Shown here: positions 40,538 through 48,009 of the stretch, one piece after another
Layout: every line of letters begins with the position of its first letter
How positions within the stretch are numbered: position 1 is the first letter of the stretch
DNA from: a virus
IMG/VR virus record: IMGVR_UViG_3300042554_000984
Location: 1-64,000 of that record
Length of the DNA: 64,000 nucleotides
Reading direction: 5' to 3' (one strand)
Translations under genes and position numbers: made by a program
The notes under the pieces: generated by a model
Told to the model about the DNA's origin: nothing
What the model saw: the letters and a program-made list of their open reading frames with translations, nothing else
The model's database searches: none

Positions 40538-41442
40538 AACTCGACAAAGTGGTGTTTGGATGCTCCGAGACATTTAGCCCGTGGTGGAACATTCAGTCCC
40601 GTGTATGGAAGACCAAGTTCAATGTTGAACCGGTATGCCTGTTGTTTGGTGACAAGAACAAGTGTGGCATGTCTGAGAAATATGGGCAAGTAGTGGAGAT
40701 GCAGTTTGACAAAGACTTGCCGGACATCATTCAGATACAGTTCTGCAAATTTTACTATCCAAAGACCGAGCCAGACAAGACATGGATCATTGGTGACATT
40801 GATCAGATACCTTTGCAGACCGAGTACTTCTTGGAAGACCTTCCTAGCATTCCCGACGATGCCTATGCTCACCTGAACTATACTCTTACTGCACAGATGC
40901 GTCCCGATGCTCGAACGGATGGATTCCCCGGAATCCCCGCCGATACCTTTATGAAGTTGGGATCGTATGCAAATGGTGGCTTTGATCTTCCCGGACATTA
41001 CCATGTTGCAAAGGGTCATCTTTATGAAAAGTTGTTCTTCAACGGTCGTTCCTTCAAGGAAGTTGTTCAATATGTGATTGAAGCACAGAGGCATGGGATG
41101 ATAAAGGAGGATGCCAGAAAGACCCTCAATCAGAACATTCATGGTATGTACTGGATTGCTGAGGAAGGCTATACCTCCGAACAGATATGGTATGGATTGA
41201 AGTCCAAGAAGATCAGCGGCTTCTACGGCAAGGAATACCACATTTGGAATCAGAAGATCGACAGAGTAGGAAGACTGTTTGATGCTCAGGGAAGATTTAC
41301 ACCTCAATGGACAGGTAGCAACTATCTGTATGATGAGAACAAATTGAGGAACAAGGGATACATGGATTTGCATTGCCATCGGCCTTATCACGAACAGGAA
41401 AGGCCCATGATGCGTATTCTTGAAATCGCTGAGATGATCTGA
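40534..41442 (+). CDS. putative glycosyltransferase (GT-A type)
   Basis: 302 residues. Begins MKLDKVVFGCSETFSPWWNI; KTWIIGDIDQIPLQTEYF holds a DxD-like metal site after a hydrophobic strand, as in GT-A enzymes. Its position in the glycan operon and HYHVAKGHLYEKLFFNGRSF agree with a sugar-transfer role, but I cannot name the family. TGATG overlap with the next gene. Confidence 0.6.
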   Translation: MKLDKVVFGCSETFSPWWNIQSRVWKTKFNVEPVCLLFGDKNKCGMSEKYGQVVEMQFDKDLPDIIQIQFCKFYYPKTEPDKTWIIGDIDQIPLQTEYFLEDLPSIPDDAYAHLNYTLTAQMRPDARTDGFPGIPADTFMKLGSYANGGFDLPGHYHVAKGHLYEKLFFNGRSFKEVVQYVIEAQRHGMIKEDARKTLNQNIHGMYWIAEEGYTSEQIWYGLKSKKISGFYGKEYHIWNQKIDRVGRLFDAQGRFTPQWTGSNYLYDENKLRNKGYMDLHCHRPYHEQERPMMRILEIAEMI

Positions 41443-42848
41443 TGGCATTCATCTGCATATCCGGCAGTTCGGGTGTGGGAAAGACCACGATATCGACTTT
41501 GATGCAGTCGGTATTGGGTGCGGAGAATTGCACCACTCTGAGCGGAGATGATCTACACAGATGGGAAAGAACAAGTCCCGTGTGGAAGATCAAAACTCAC
41601 TTGGATCCAGAAGAGAACGACTTGGAGCGAGGCTATGCTGACATACGGGCTCTCATGGACGGCAAAACCATCGAACGGAGAAAGTACAACCACGACACGG
41701 GAATATGGGATTCTCCAATTTTGGTTCAACCAAGGGAACATGTTCTGTACGAAGGGCTTCATGCCCTGTACCACATTCCGACCTATAGCCTTGCTGACCT
41801 GACGATCTTTGTTGATACGGATGATACGCTGAAGACCGAGTGGAAGGTGAAGCGAGATACGAAGAAGAGGGGCTACACGGAAAGCCAAGTTCTTGAAACG
41901 ATGAAGAGGCGAAAGAAGGACGAGGAATTGTACATCACGCCGCAGAAAGAGAGAGCGGATGTGGTGGTGAAGTTCACGAAGGGAAGGGACGGATCGATAT
42001 CGCTAGAGTACATCTCTGTGAACGGCAAGGGAATTGCATTGATGGACAGGATGAAGGAATTCTACGATTCTCTTCGGGATTACATGAATCTCTGCAAGTG
42101 GATATCGCTTGATCCTTCCTTAGTACAGGGACCGGGAGGAAATGTTTCCGTGAAGTCAAAGAGCGGAATCATTATCAAGTCATCAGGTGCGAGAATGTCC
42201 GATGTAAATCTACATCACGGATTCAGTCTTTGTGACATAGATGGGGACTTTCCTGAATTTCAGTCGGAGGAGGAATACACGGAGTTCGTTCATCGTTCAC
42301 GGAAAATGGGCAGCAGGCCATCTATGGAAACAGGATTCCATGTAGTGTTGCCCGAGCGAGTGGTAGTACATACGCATCCTATCCATCTCAATGCCATCCT
42401 TTGCAGCAAGGAGGCTAGGGGAACCATCAGGGACATCTTCCACGATCTTTCATACGATTTCATTGAATACACAAGACCCGGCATGATGCTCACCAACAGG
42501 TTGATAGAAGACATGCCAGCGAACATCATATTTCTAGAGAACCACGGACTGATCGTGTGTTCCGAAAGCCCGCAGGAGGCATTGGAGACAACCGAAAGAA
42601 TAAACAACCGATGCAAGAGATGGCTTGCTAATCATGTTGAGTCTTTCGTTGATCTTGAAGATTGCAAGCAAGAATCTCTGCCACTTTTCCCCGATGCTGC
42701 CGTCTTGCCTGATGAAATGCGCTCAACCAACAACTACATACTTGGTCTGCTGAATGCAGCCTGTCTATCTCCGAATTACCTTTCGGAGGAAGAGGCAACG
42801 GCACTCAACTCAATGATTTCAGAAAAGTATAGGAAGGCTATAGCATGA
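41442..42848 (+). CDS. fusion: P-loop (uridine/phosphoribulokinase-like) kinase + class II aldolase/adducin domain
   Basis: 468 residues. The N-terminal ~190 form a P-loop kinase: GSSGVGKTTISTLM (7-20), SGDDLHRWERTSP, and VLYEGLHALYHI, as in uridine kinase or phosphoribulokinase. From about 205 a class II aldolase domain follows: VQGPGGNVSVKSKSGIIIKS, VVVHTHPIHLNAILC (zinc His pair) and IIFLENHGLIVCSESPQEAL. Kinase plus aldolase in one chain suggests phosphorylation and cleavage (or condensation) of a sugar, as in fucose/rhamnose metabolism. Order and fusion are unusual. Confidence 0.82.
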   Translation: MAFICISGSSGVGKTTISTLMQSVLGAENCTTLSGDDLHRWERTSPVWKIKTHLDPEENDLERGYADIRALMDGKTIERRKYNHDTGIWDSPILVQPREHVLYEGLHALYHIPTYSLADLTIFVDTDDTLKTEWKVKRDTKKRGYTESQVLETMKRRKKDEELYITPQKERADVVVKFTKGRDGSISLEYISVNGKGIALMDRMKEFYDSLRDYMNLCKWISLDPSLVQGPGGNVSVKSKSGIIIKSSGARMSDVNLHHGFSLCDIDGDFPEFQSEEEYTEFVHRSRKMGSRPSMETGFHVVLPERVVVHTHPIHLNAILCSKEARGTIRDIFHDLSYDFIEYTRPGMMLTNRLIEDMPANIIFLENHGLIVCSESPQEALETTERINNRCKRWLANHVESFVDLEDCKQESLPLFPDAAVLPDEMRSTNNYILGLLNAACLSPNYLSEEEATALNSMISEKYRKAIA

Positions 42849-43681
42849 AGATTGTGATTCCGATGGCAGGGACGGGGAATCGGTTCGTGGAAAAGGGTTA
42901 TGCCGATCCCAAGCCGCTCATTCGTGTGAACGGCAAGCGCATTATCGATTACATTCTTGATATGTTCGACACGGAAAACGATGAGTTCGTCTTCATCTGT
43001 AATGATGTTCACTTGGCAACGACCAACATGGAGAAAATCCTTCGGGCAATCGTCAAGAATGCAACCATCATTTCGATGCCGCAGCACAAGTTGGGCCCGG
43101 TCTACACGGTTCAGGCTGCTTACGATCACATCAAGGATGACGAGGAAGTCATCATCTCGTACTGCGATAACCCACATCTGTGGGATCGCAAGGACTTCGA
43201 AACCAAGATGCATGAGGGAGGATATGCCGGTTGCGTACTCACGCACACGGGATTCCATCCACACACCCTTGCTCACACGAAGATGGCTTTCGTCAAGGGA
43301 AGCAACAATATCCTTGAGGAGATCAAGGAGAAGGCTTGCTACACGGACAATCCGATGGATGAACATGCATCCACGGGAGTCTATTACTTCAGCAAGGGTG
43401 CCTATATCAAGAAGTATTTTGACCAAGCAGTAGCCGAGAAGATACAGTACAACGGCGAGTTCTATGTTACGCTTGTCTACAATCTTCTCGTTCGTGATGG
43501 ATTGAAGGTTGGATACTACGATACACCCTATGTCACGGTGTTTGGGACTCCAGAGGAAGTAGAGAATTTTGAGGCTTGGGCCACGATTCTCAAGGGAACG
43601 CAAGTGAAGAATGTCATCGATCTTGTGGCCTGCTATCAATATTGGAAGAAGTACCATGAGGAGGAAGCAACAGTACTATGA
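42845..43681 (+). CDS. sugar-phosphate nucleotidyltransferase
   Basis: 278 residues. Starts MKIVIPMAGTGNRFVEKGYA then DPKPLIRVNGKRIIDYIL, the nucleotide-binding signature of NTP-transferase enzymes. YCDNPHLWD is at the metal-binding position and TGVYYFSKGAYI supports the fold. It would activate a sugar phosphate for the transferases upstream. Coupled by ATGA to both neighbours. Confidence 0.87.
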   Translation: MKIVIPMAGTGNRFVEKGYADPKPLIRVNGKRIIDYILDMFDTENDEFVFICNDVHLATTNMEKILRAIVKNATIISMPQHKLGPVYTVQAAYDHIKDDEEVIISYCDNPHLWDRKDFETKMHEGGYAGCVLTHTGFHPHTLAHTKMAFVKGSNNILEEIKEKACYTDNPMDEHASTGVYYFSKGAYIKKYFDQAVAEKIQYNGEFYVTLVYNLLVRDGLKVGYYDTPYVTVFGTPEEVENFEAWATILKGTQVKNVIDLVACYQYWKKYHEEEATVL

Positions 43682-44148
43682 TCTACATTTCACACAGAGG
43701 AAATCTCAACGGCATCAAGCCTGAACTTGAGAATGCCCCAACCTACATCGATGAGTGCATCCATCGTGGCTTTGACTGTGAGATAGACCTACGGATGCGG
43801 GATGGTATGCCTCACTTGGGGCACGACACACCCGACTTTGTTGTTTCTGCCTCTTGGCTGAACAATCGAAAGGACAGGCTATGGATTCATGTCAAGGAAT
43901 ACGAGGCTTTGGTGTGGCTGATGGAGAATTGCCCTGATTGTAAGTTTTTCTGCCACGAAAGTGATCGATACACATTGATAAGCAATGGATGGATATGGTC
44001 GCATGATTTGACAAATAAAATGACAGAGAAGTGCGTGGTTCCATTGCTTTCAAAAGAATCGATAGAGGCGTATTCTCAAGAACCAACATTCGGTGCAGTC
44101 TGTTCGGATTTTGTGTTTGATTGCATGGAGAAGTTCGATCTGGACTGA
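43678..44148 (+). CDS. glycerophosphodiesterase/PLC-like barrel protein
   Basis: 156 residues. ISHRGNLNGIKPELENAPTY then GFDCEIDLRMRDGMPHLGHD resemble the catalytic HRG...E.D..DG...HD pattern of GDPD-type phosphodiesterases, but the protein is shorter than usual. Such mini-GDPD genes occur beside sugar nucleotidyltransferases in capsule clusters. Possible phosphodiesterase acting on sugar-phosphate links; last gene of the glycan operon. Confidence 0.7.
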   Translation: MIYISHRGNLNGIKPELENAPTYIDECIHRGFDCEIDLRMRDGMPHLGHDTPDFVVSASWLNNRKDRLWIHVKEYEALVWLMENCPDCKFFCHESDRYTLISNGWIWSHDLTNKMTEKCVVPLLSKESIEAYSQEPTFGAVCSDFVFDCMEKFDLD

Positions 44149-44155
44149 ACCTGTC

Positions 44156-44183
44156 TTGACTTCGGTGTTGGGTGCTGTATACT
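44156..44183 (+). promoter_or_regulatory. sigma70-type promoter, leaderless start
   Basis: TTGACT (44156-44161), 16-nt spacer, TATACT (44178-44183), ending 7 nt before ATG 44191. No Shine-Dalgarno. Confidence 0.8.
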
Positions 44184-44190
44184 TTGCCCA

Positions 44191-45612
44191 ATGACTTCTG
44201 ATCGAATCGAAACCCTTGTACTTCGTTCGCTGATTCACGATGATGAGTTCGCTCGTCGGGCTTTGCCGTTCATCAAGCCCGAGTACTTCATGGATCGAAA
44301 CGAGAAGGTGGTCTATGAAACCATCCACTCGTTCATCACTACCTATAACAAGACTCCTACCGCAGAATCACTCTGCATCGACCTATCGAACCGTGATGGA
44401 CTTTCCGAAGAAGAGTTCAAGCAGGCAAAGAAGGTAATCGAAGAGATCGCGGAGTACAACAAGCCCGACACAGACTGGCTTGTCAAAAGCACCGAGAAGT
44501 TCTGCCGGGACAAGGCCATCTACAATGCCATCATGGAGTCGATTCAGATCATCGATGGCAAGGGCAATAAGACACAGAACGCCATTCCCGAGATTCTATC
44601 TGATGCCTTGGCTGTTTCGTTCGACACACACATCGGCCATGACTTCATCGATGACCACAACGAACGGTACGACTTCTACCACAAGATCGAACGGAAGATG
44701 CCGTTTGACCTTGAATACCTGAACAAGATCACTCAAGGAGGTGTACCGAGCAAGACACTCAATGTCATCCTCGCGGGCACGGGTGTGGGCAAGAGCCTCT
44801 TCATGTGCCATCATGCCGCCCAATGCCTTATCGGTGGGAACAATGTCCTGTACATCACCTGTGAGATGGCAGAGGAGAGGATCGCAGAACGCATCGATGC
44901 CAATCTCATGGACATCTCCCTTGATGACCTGAAGAAGTTGCCCAAGGACATCTACACCCGAAAAATGCAGAGGATCATGTCCTCCACTTCATCGAAGTTG
45001 ATCATCAAGGAGTATCCCACAGCAACGGCAAATGCTATGCACTTTGAACACCTGTTGGATGAACTGCGGCTGAAGAAGAACTTCAAGCCCGATATCGTGT
45101 TCATCGACTATCTCAACATCTGTGCATCAAGTCGCTTCAAGGCTAACTCCAATGTGAACTCCTACACTTATGTCAAGGCGATTGCCGAGGAACTTCGTGG
45201 CATGGCCGTCAAGTACGATGTTCCCATCTTCACGGCAACACAGACCAATCGCGAAGGGTTCGGAAACAGCGATGTGGAACTCACCAACACAAGCGAGTCC
45301 TTCGGTCTTCCCGCCACGGCTGACTTCATGGTTGCCCTGATTTCCACCGAGGAACTTGAGGAACTTGGACAGTTGATGGTAAAGCAGTTGAAGAATCGAT
45401 ATGGTGACCCGTCAAGTAACAGGCGATTCGTTGTCGGTGTTGACCGCAGCAAGATGAAGTTGTTTGATTTGGATGCCTCCGCACAGCAAGGCATTTCTAA
45501 AATGGGCGATGCCGAGAAGGACGAGGAGCAGGAACAGGGAGGATTCAGGACTTTCCGTCAGCGGATGGAGGACAAGTTTGTCAAGAAGAATAATTTCGAT
45601 GACTGGTCTTGA
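44191..45612 (+). CDS. 41: replicative helicase (T4 gp41/DnaB-like)
   Basis: 473 residues. RecA-like core with Walker A LAGTGVGKSLFM, VLYITCEMAEERIAERID, Walker B PDIVFIDYLNI and TATQTNREGFG. The N-terminal helical domain (LIHDDEFARRALPFIKPEYF) and size match gp41. A Glu-rich stretch precedes the C-terminal tail. It unwinds DNA at the fork with the primase at 56219. The start is fixed by a leaderless promoter. Confidence 0.94.
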   Translation: MTSDRIETLVLRSLIHDDEFARRALPFIKPEYFMDRNEKVVYETIHSFITTYNKTPTAESLCIDLSNRDGLSEEEFKQAKKVIEEIAEYNKPDTDWLVKSTEKFCRDKAIYNAIMESIQIIDGKGNKTQNAIPEILSDALAVSFDTHIGHDFIDDHNERYDFYHKIERKMPFDLEYLNKITQGGVPSKTLNVILAGTGVGKSLFMCHHAAQCLIGGNNVLYITCEMAEERIAERIDANLMDISLDDLKKLPKDIYTRKMQRIMSSTSSKLIIKEYPTATANAMHFEHLLDELRLKKNFKPDIVFIDYLNICASSRFKANSNVNSYTYVKAIAEELRGMAVKYDVPIFTATQTNREGFGNSDVELTNTSESFGLPATADFMVALISTEELEELGQLMVKQLKNRYGDPSSNRRFVVGVDRSKMKLFDLDASAQQGISKMGDAEKDEEQEQGGFRTFRQRMEDKFVKKNNFDDWS

Positions 45613-45636
45613 ACTTGTCAACATACAAGGTATACT
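45609..45636 (+). promoter_or_regulatory. sigma70-type promoter, leaderless start
   Basis: TTGAAC (45609-45614), 16-nt spacer, TATACT (45631-45636), ending 7 nt before ATG 45644. Confidence 0.7.
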
Positions 45637-45643
45637 TTACACC

Positions 45644-45883
45644 ATGACATATCGCCTACACATTGACATTCCGATTGAAGCCTGCTCCGTGGAGGAGGCT
45701 CAAGAGAAGGCAAGAGGAATCCTGAATGAACTTTCGATTCGTGAAGATGCCCAAATGGGTCATCTCGTTGAAGAGATCAATTACAGATTGGGTCATGACG
45801 ATGATCGGCAGCGTTCGAATTATCTGGACATCGATACTAGAGGGCATTGCTCAAGCAAGAAGAGCAAAGTACGGTTCAGATAA
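45644..45883 (+). CDS. hypothetical 79-aa protein
   Basis: ATG 45644 follows the -10 by 7 nt. Begins MTYRLHIDIPIEACSVEEAQ with a small alpha/beta pattern, then a polar C-terminus (DDDRQRSNYLDIDTRGHCSS). The end overlaps the next gene in another frame, and either could be shorter than listed. Confidence 0.55.
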   Translation: MTYRLHIDIPIEACSVEEAQEKARGILNELSIREDAQMGHLVEEINYRLGHDDDRQRSNYLDIDTRGHCSSKKSKVRFR

Positions 45884-46148
45884 GTATCCCACCAACGGGC
45901 CGACTTGCCTGAATTGCGGCTGTGCCACGCTTCGAACATTGCGAGATCATCAGTTTGAGATCGGAAGCAGGGAAAATGCACGGACAGAACCATTGGTCAA
46001 GGCAACCATCGTCTACAACCTTCCCGTATATCAATGCGTCAATGCCAAGTGTGGCTACTACTACACCGATGAGGAGGCAATGCTCATAGTCGATCCAATC
46101 TACAAAGCCTTGCTGAAGCACATACAGAGAACCAAGTCACTTGAGTGA
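45795..46148 (+). CDS. zinc-ribbon-like protein, 117 aa
   Basis: Likely start ATG 45795 or 45801, inside the previous gene. The middle CLNCGCATLRTL and later VYQCVNAKCGYYYTDEEAML supply two Cys pairs for a zinc ribbon similar to YgiT-type small DNA-binding proteins. Start uncertain because of the 89-nt overlap. Confidence 0.6.
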   Translation: MTMIGSVRIIWTSILEGIAQARRAKYGSDKYPTNGPTCLNCGCATLRTLRDHQFEIGSRENARTEPLVKATIVYNLPVYQCVNAKCGYYYTDEEAMLIVDPIYKALLKHIQRTKSLE

Positions 46149-46156
46149 CACCGAAT

Positions 46157-46230
46157 GGGGCGAGGGGGTCTTTGGTTGGCCCAGGAGAGTTTATACCTCT
46201 CTGGCGCAGGTTCGAATCCTGATCGCCCTA
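46157..46230 (+). tRNA. tRNA-like gene, anticodon loop TAT (Ile by code), degenerate
   Basis: Acceptor GGGGCGA/TCGCCCT (one G-T), D-arm GGGT/GCCC, anticodon stem GAGAG/CTCTC with loop TTTATAC, T-loop TTCGAAT with a mismatched closing pair, discriminator A. T8 and A14 are not at their usual positions. May be a diverged or decaying tRNA; an AUA reader fits best. Confidence 0.6.
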
Positions 46231-46237
46231 CTTGACG

Positions 46238-46245
46238 GATAAATA
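46238..46245 (+). promoter_or_regulatory. T4-type late promoter box
   Basis: GATAAATA. AAAGGAGA precedes ATG 46266. Confidence 0.65.
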
Positions 46246-46265
46246 CCACCACAAAGGAGATTGCC

Positions 46266-46655
46266 ATGCTTATTCCAAATACTGACTACATCATCATCGA
46301 AACCACCAAGGAAGAATTCGAGAAGCGAACTGACAGAAGCAACGCCAACTTCACCACGGACATGCTCTACAATGTCACGGGCCGAATCTATGCTGTGGGT
46401 GACAGCAAGTTCTCTGACAGCCCTGTGATGGGAGATGGACGGTCTTTCTCTTGGGCACGGAGGCCGGACGAGTTCCCGCTGAAGAACGGCGAGGAAGTCG
46501 TATGTGGTTCTTGGGAACACGCCACGGTCCATGAGGGAAAGCACTTGTTCCTCGTCCGCAAGGACACCGTGCTTGCTGTTTATCGTGAACGGGAACAGGT
46601 CGAAGCGACTTTGTTTGACACCGCAGAGGAACAGGAAGTCCAACTTAACGCTTGA
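46266..46655 (+). CDS. GroES-like co-chaperonin candidate (gp31 analogue)
   Basis: 129 residues. Begins MLIPNTDYIIIETTKEEFEK, with YNVTGRIYAVGDSKF, PLKNGEEVVCGSWEHATVHE and HLFLVRKDTVLAVYRER. The strand order and closing 'LV-x-x-x-x-V-L-A-V-Y' match GroES, with an expanded loop like phage co-chaperonins. It would pair with host GroEL to fold the major capsid protein. Sequence similarity is weak. Confidence 0.5.
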   Translation: MLIPNTDYIIIETTKEEFEKRTDRSNANFTTDMLYNVTGRIYAVGDSKFSDSPVMGDGRSFSWARRPDEFPLKNGEEVVCGSWEHATVHEGKHLFLVRKDTVLAVYREREQVEATLFDTAEEQEVQLNA

Positions 46656-46698
46656 AATTCAATAAATGCACCCCGCCAGAGATAGCATCTCCGGCCCG

Positions 46699-46729
46699 AC
46701 AGCCCCCGCTAGCAGGGGGCTGTTTCTTT
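46699..46729 (+). terminator. intrinsic terminator
   Basis: ACAGCCCCC (46699-46707), 7-nt loop, GGGGGCTGT (46715-46723), then TTCTTT. Confidence 0.85.
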
Positions 46730-46748
46730 AAATCAGGATGGGGGAAAG

Positions 46749-46756
46749 GATAAATA
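46749..46756 (+). promoter_or_regulatory. T4-type late promoter box (leaderless class)
   Basis: GATAAATA; TAAATA ends 5 nt before ATG 46762. Confidence 0.65.
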
Positions 46757-46761
46757 TGACC

Positions 46762-48009
46762 ATGATAAGGACTTTCTCAAGCCTGATCGAAGAGCGGCAA
46801 CCCGTCATGGAGGCGGTGCAGTCGCAGCATCTTGATCACCTTGAGGACTTGATCTTTTTGGATGGAGGGGTAAAGAAAGCCACCGAAATCCTTAAGAATC
46901 TGGTGAAGTCCTTGGCTTCAGCCACCCCTACGGCAAAGATGGTCATCACCACGAAGTGGGATGGGGCACCGGCAATAGTGGCAGGAATCCACCCGGCAAC
47001 TAAGAAGTTCTTCGTGGCACTCAAGGGAGCAACCCTTTCTGCCAATCCCAAGATTTGCTATACACAGGCAGACATCAACCGGGAGTATGGAGACAAGGCG
47101 GAACTTGCATCCAAACTTTCAGTTTGCCTGAAGAACCTTCCCTCCGTGTTGCCTGCAAAGGGAATCTATCATGGGGACTTGCTCTTCACAGACAACAAGA
47201 AGATCGCCACAATTGACGGTACATCTATGGTGACTTTCCGACCAAACACGATCATGTATGCCGTTCCTGCTGACAGCCCAATGGGAGTGAAGATAAAGGC
47301 TGCAAAGATGGGAATCGTATTCCATACGCAGTACACGGGCACGGGCAAGGAACTCAAGGATCTGTCCAAGTCTCCCCTTTCCTCGCTGCAAGGGTTCAAG
47401 CAGACAACTGCCGTATGGTTCACGGGTGCCACTTTGCCGTCCCCGCCATCAGGATCAACCTTCCTCACGGCAAGCAACGCCAAGCAGATAGTTGACCTTA
47501 TTGGATTGATTGCGGCATCGGCAACCCAAGTCAACTCATTTCTCAAGATTGTGAAGAAGTCCCACGAAAAGGACATCTACGCAGAACTGATGCCCTTCAT
47601 CAATTCGGGGGTTCGGGCAGGAATTTCAAAATACGATTCCGCCAAGTTGAAGGTGTTCATCGAAGGTAAATACAATGCAGCAATCGCGAAGTTGAAGACA
47701 CAGACAAAGATAGCAGAGAAACAAAACGACAAGAAGAAGGCAATTGCCTTCATCGATGCATACGCAGGGCAGTTTGATCAGTTGTTCAAGGTTCACTCGT
47801 TGGTGTCGGAAGCAAAGATGGTGGTAATCAGCAAGTTGTCTGAAGTAAAGACGATAGGAACATACTTGCCAACCGCATCCGGCTTGAAGGCAACCAATCC
47901 CGAAGGATTCGTTGCCGTGTGTGGAAAGACTTGTTCAACCATCAAGTTGATAGACAGATTGGTGTTCGCAAACGCAAACATGAACATAACCAAGGATTGG
48001 AAGAAATGA
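46762..48009 (+). CDS. ligase/nucleotidyltransferase-fold protein with capsid-leader-like N-terminus
   Basis: 415 residues; ATG 46762 sits at the predicted +1 (46756 is an alternative). MIRTFSSLIEERQPVMEA is leader-like. Then VITTKWDGAPAIVAG holds a KxDG motif (Lys65) of RNA/DNA ligases and capping enzymes, GIYHGDLLF resembles motif III, EGFVAV motif IV (about 380) and IKLIDR motif V (about 394). A covalent nucleotidyltransferase acting on nucleic acid is likely, though the middle is unlike known ligases. ATGA overlap with the next gene. Confidence 0.7.
   Translation: MIRTFSSLIEERQPVMEAVQSQHLDHLEDLIFLDGGVKKATEILKNLVKSLASATPTAKMVITTKWDGAPAIVAGIHPATKKFFVALKGATLSANPKICYTQADINREYGDKAELASKLSVCLKNLPSVLPAKGIYHGDLLFTDNKKIATIDGTSMVTFRPNTIMYAVPADSPMGVKIKAAKMGIVFHTQYTGTGKELKDLSKSPLSSLQGFKQTTAVWFTGATLPSPPSGSTFLTASNAKQIVDLIGLIAASATQVNSFLKIVKKSHEKDIYAELMPFINSGVRAGISKYDSAKLKVFIEGKYNAAIAKLKTQTKIAEKQNDKKKAIAFIDAYAGQFDQLFKVHSLVSEAKMVVISKLSEVKTIGTYLPTASGLKATNPEGFVAVCGKTCSTIKLIDRLVFANANMNITKDWKK

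Noticed and set aside
40405-41448. 347-codon minus-strand frame in the glycan operon
   Set aside because: Antisense to overlapping plus-strand genes with consistent coupling; composition is not protein-like.
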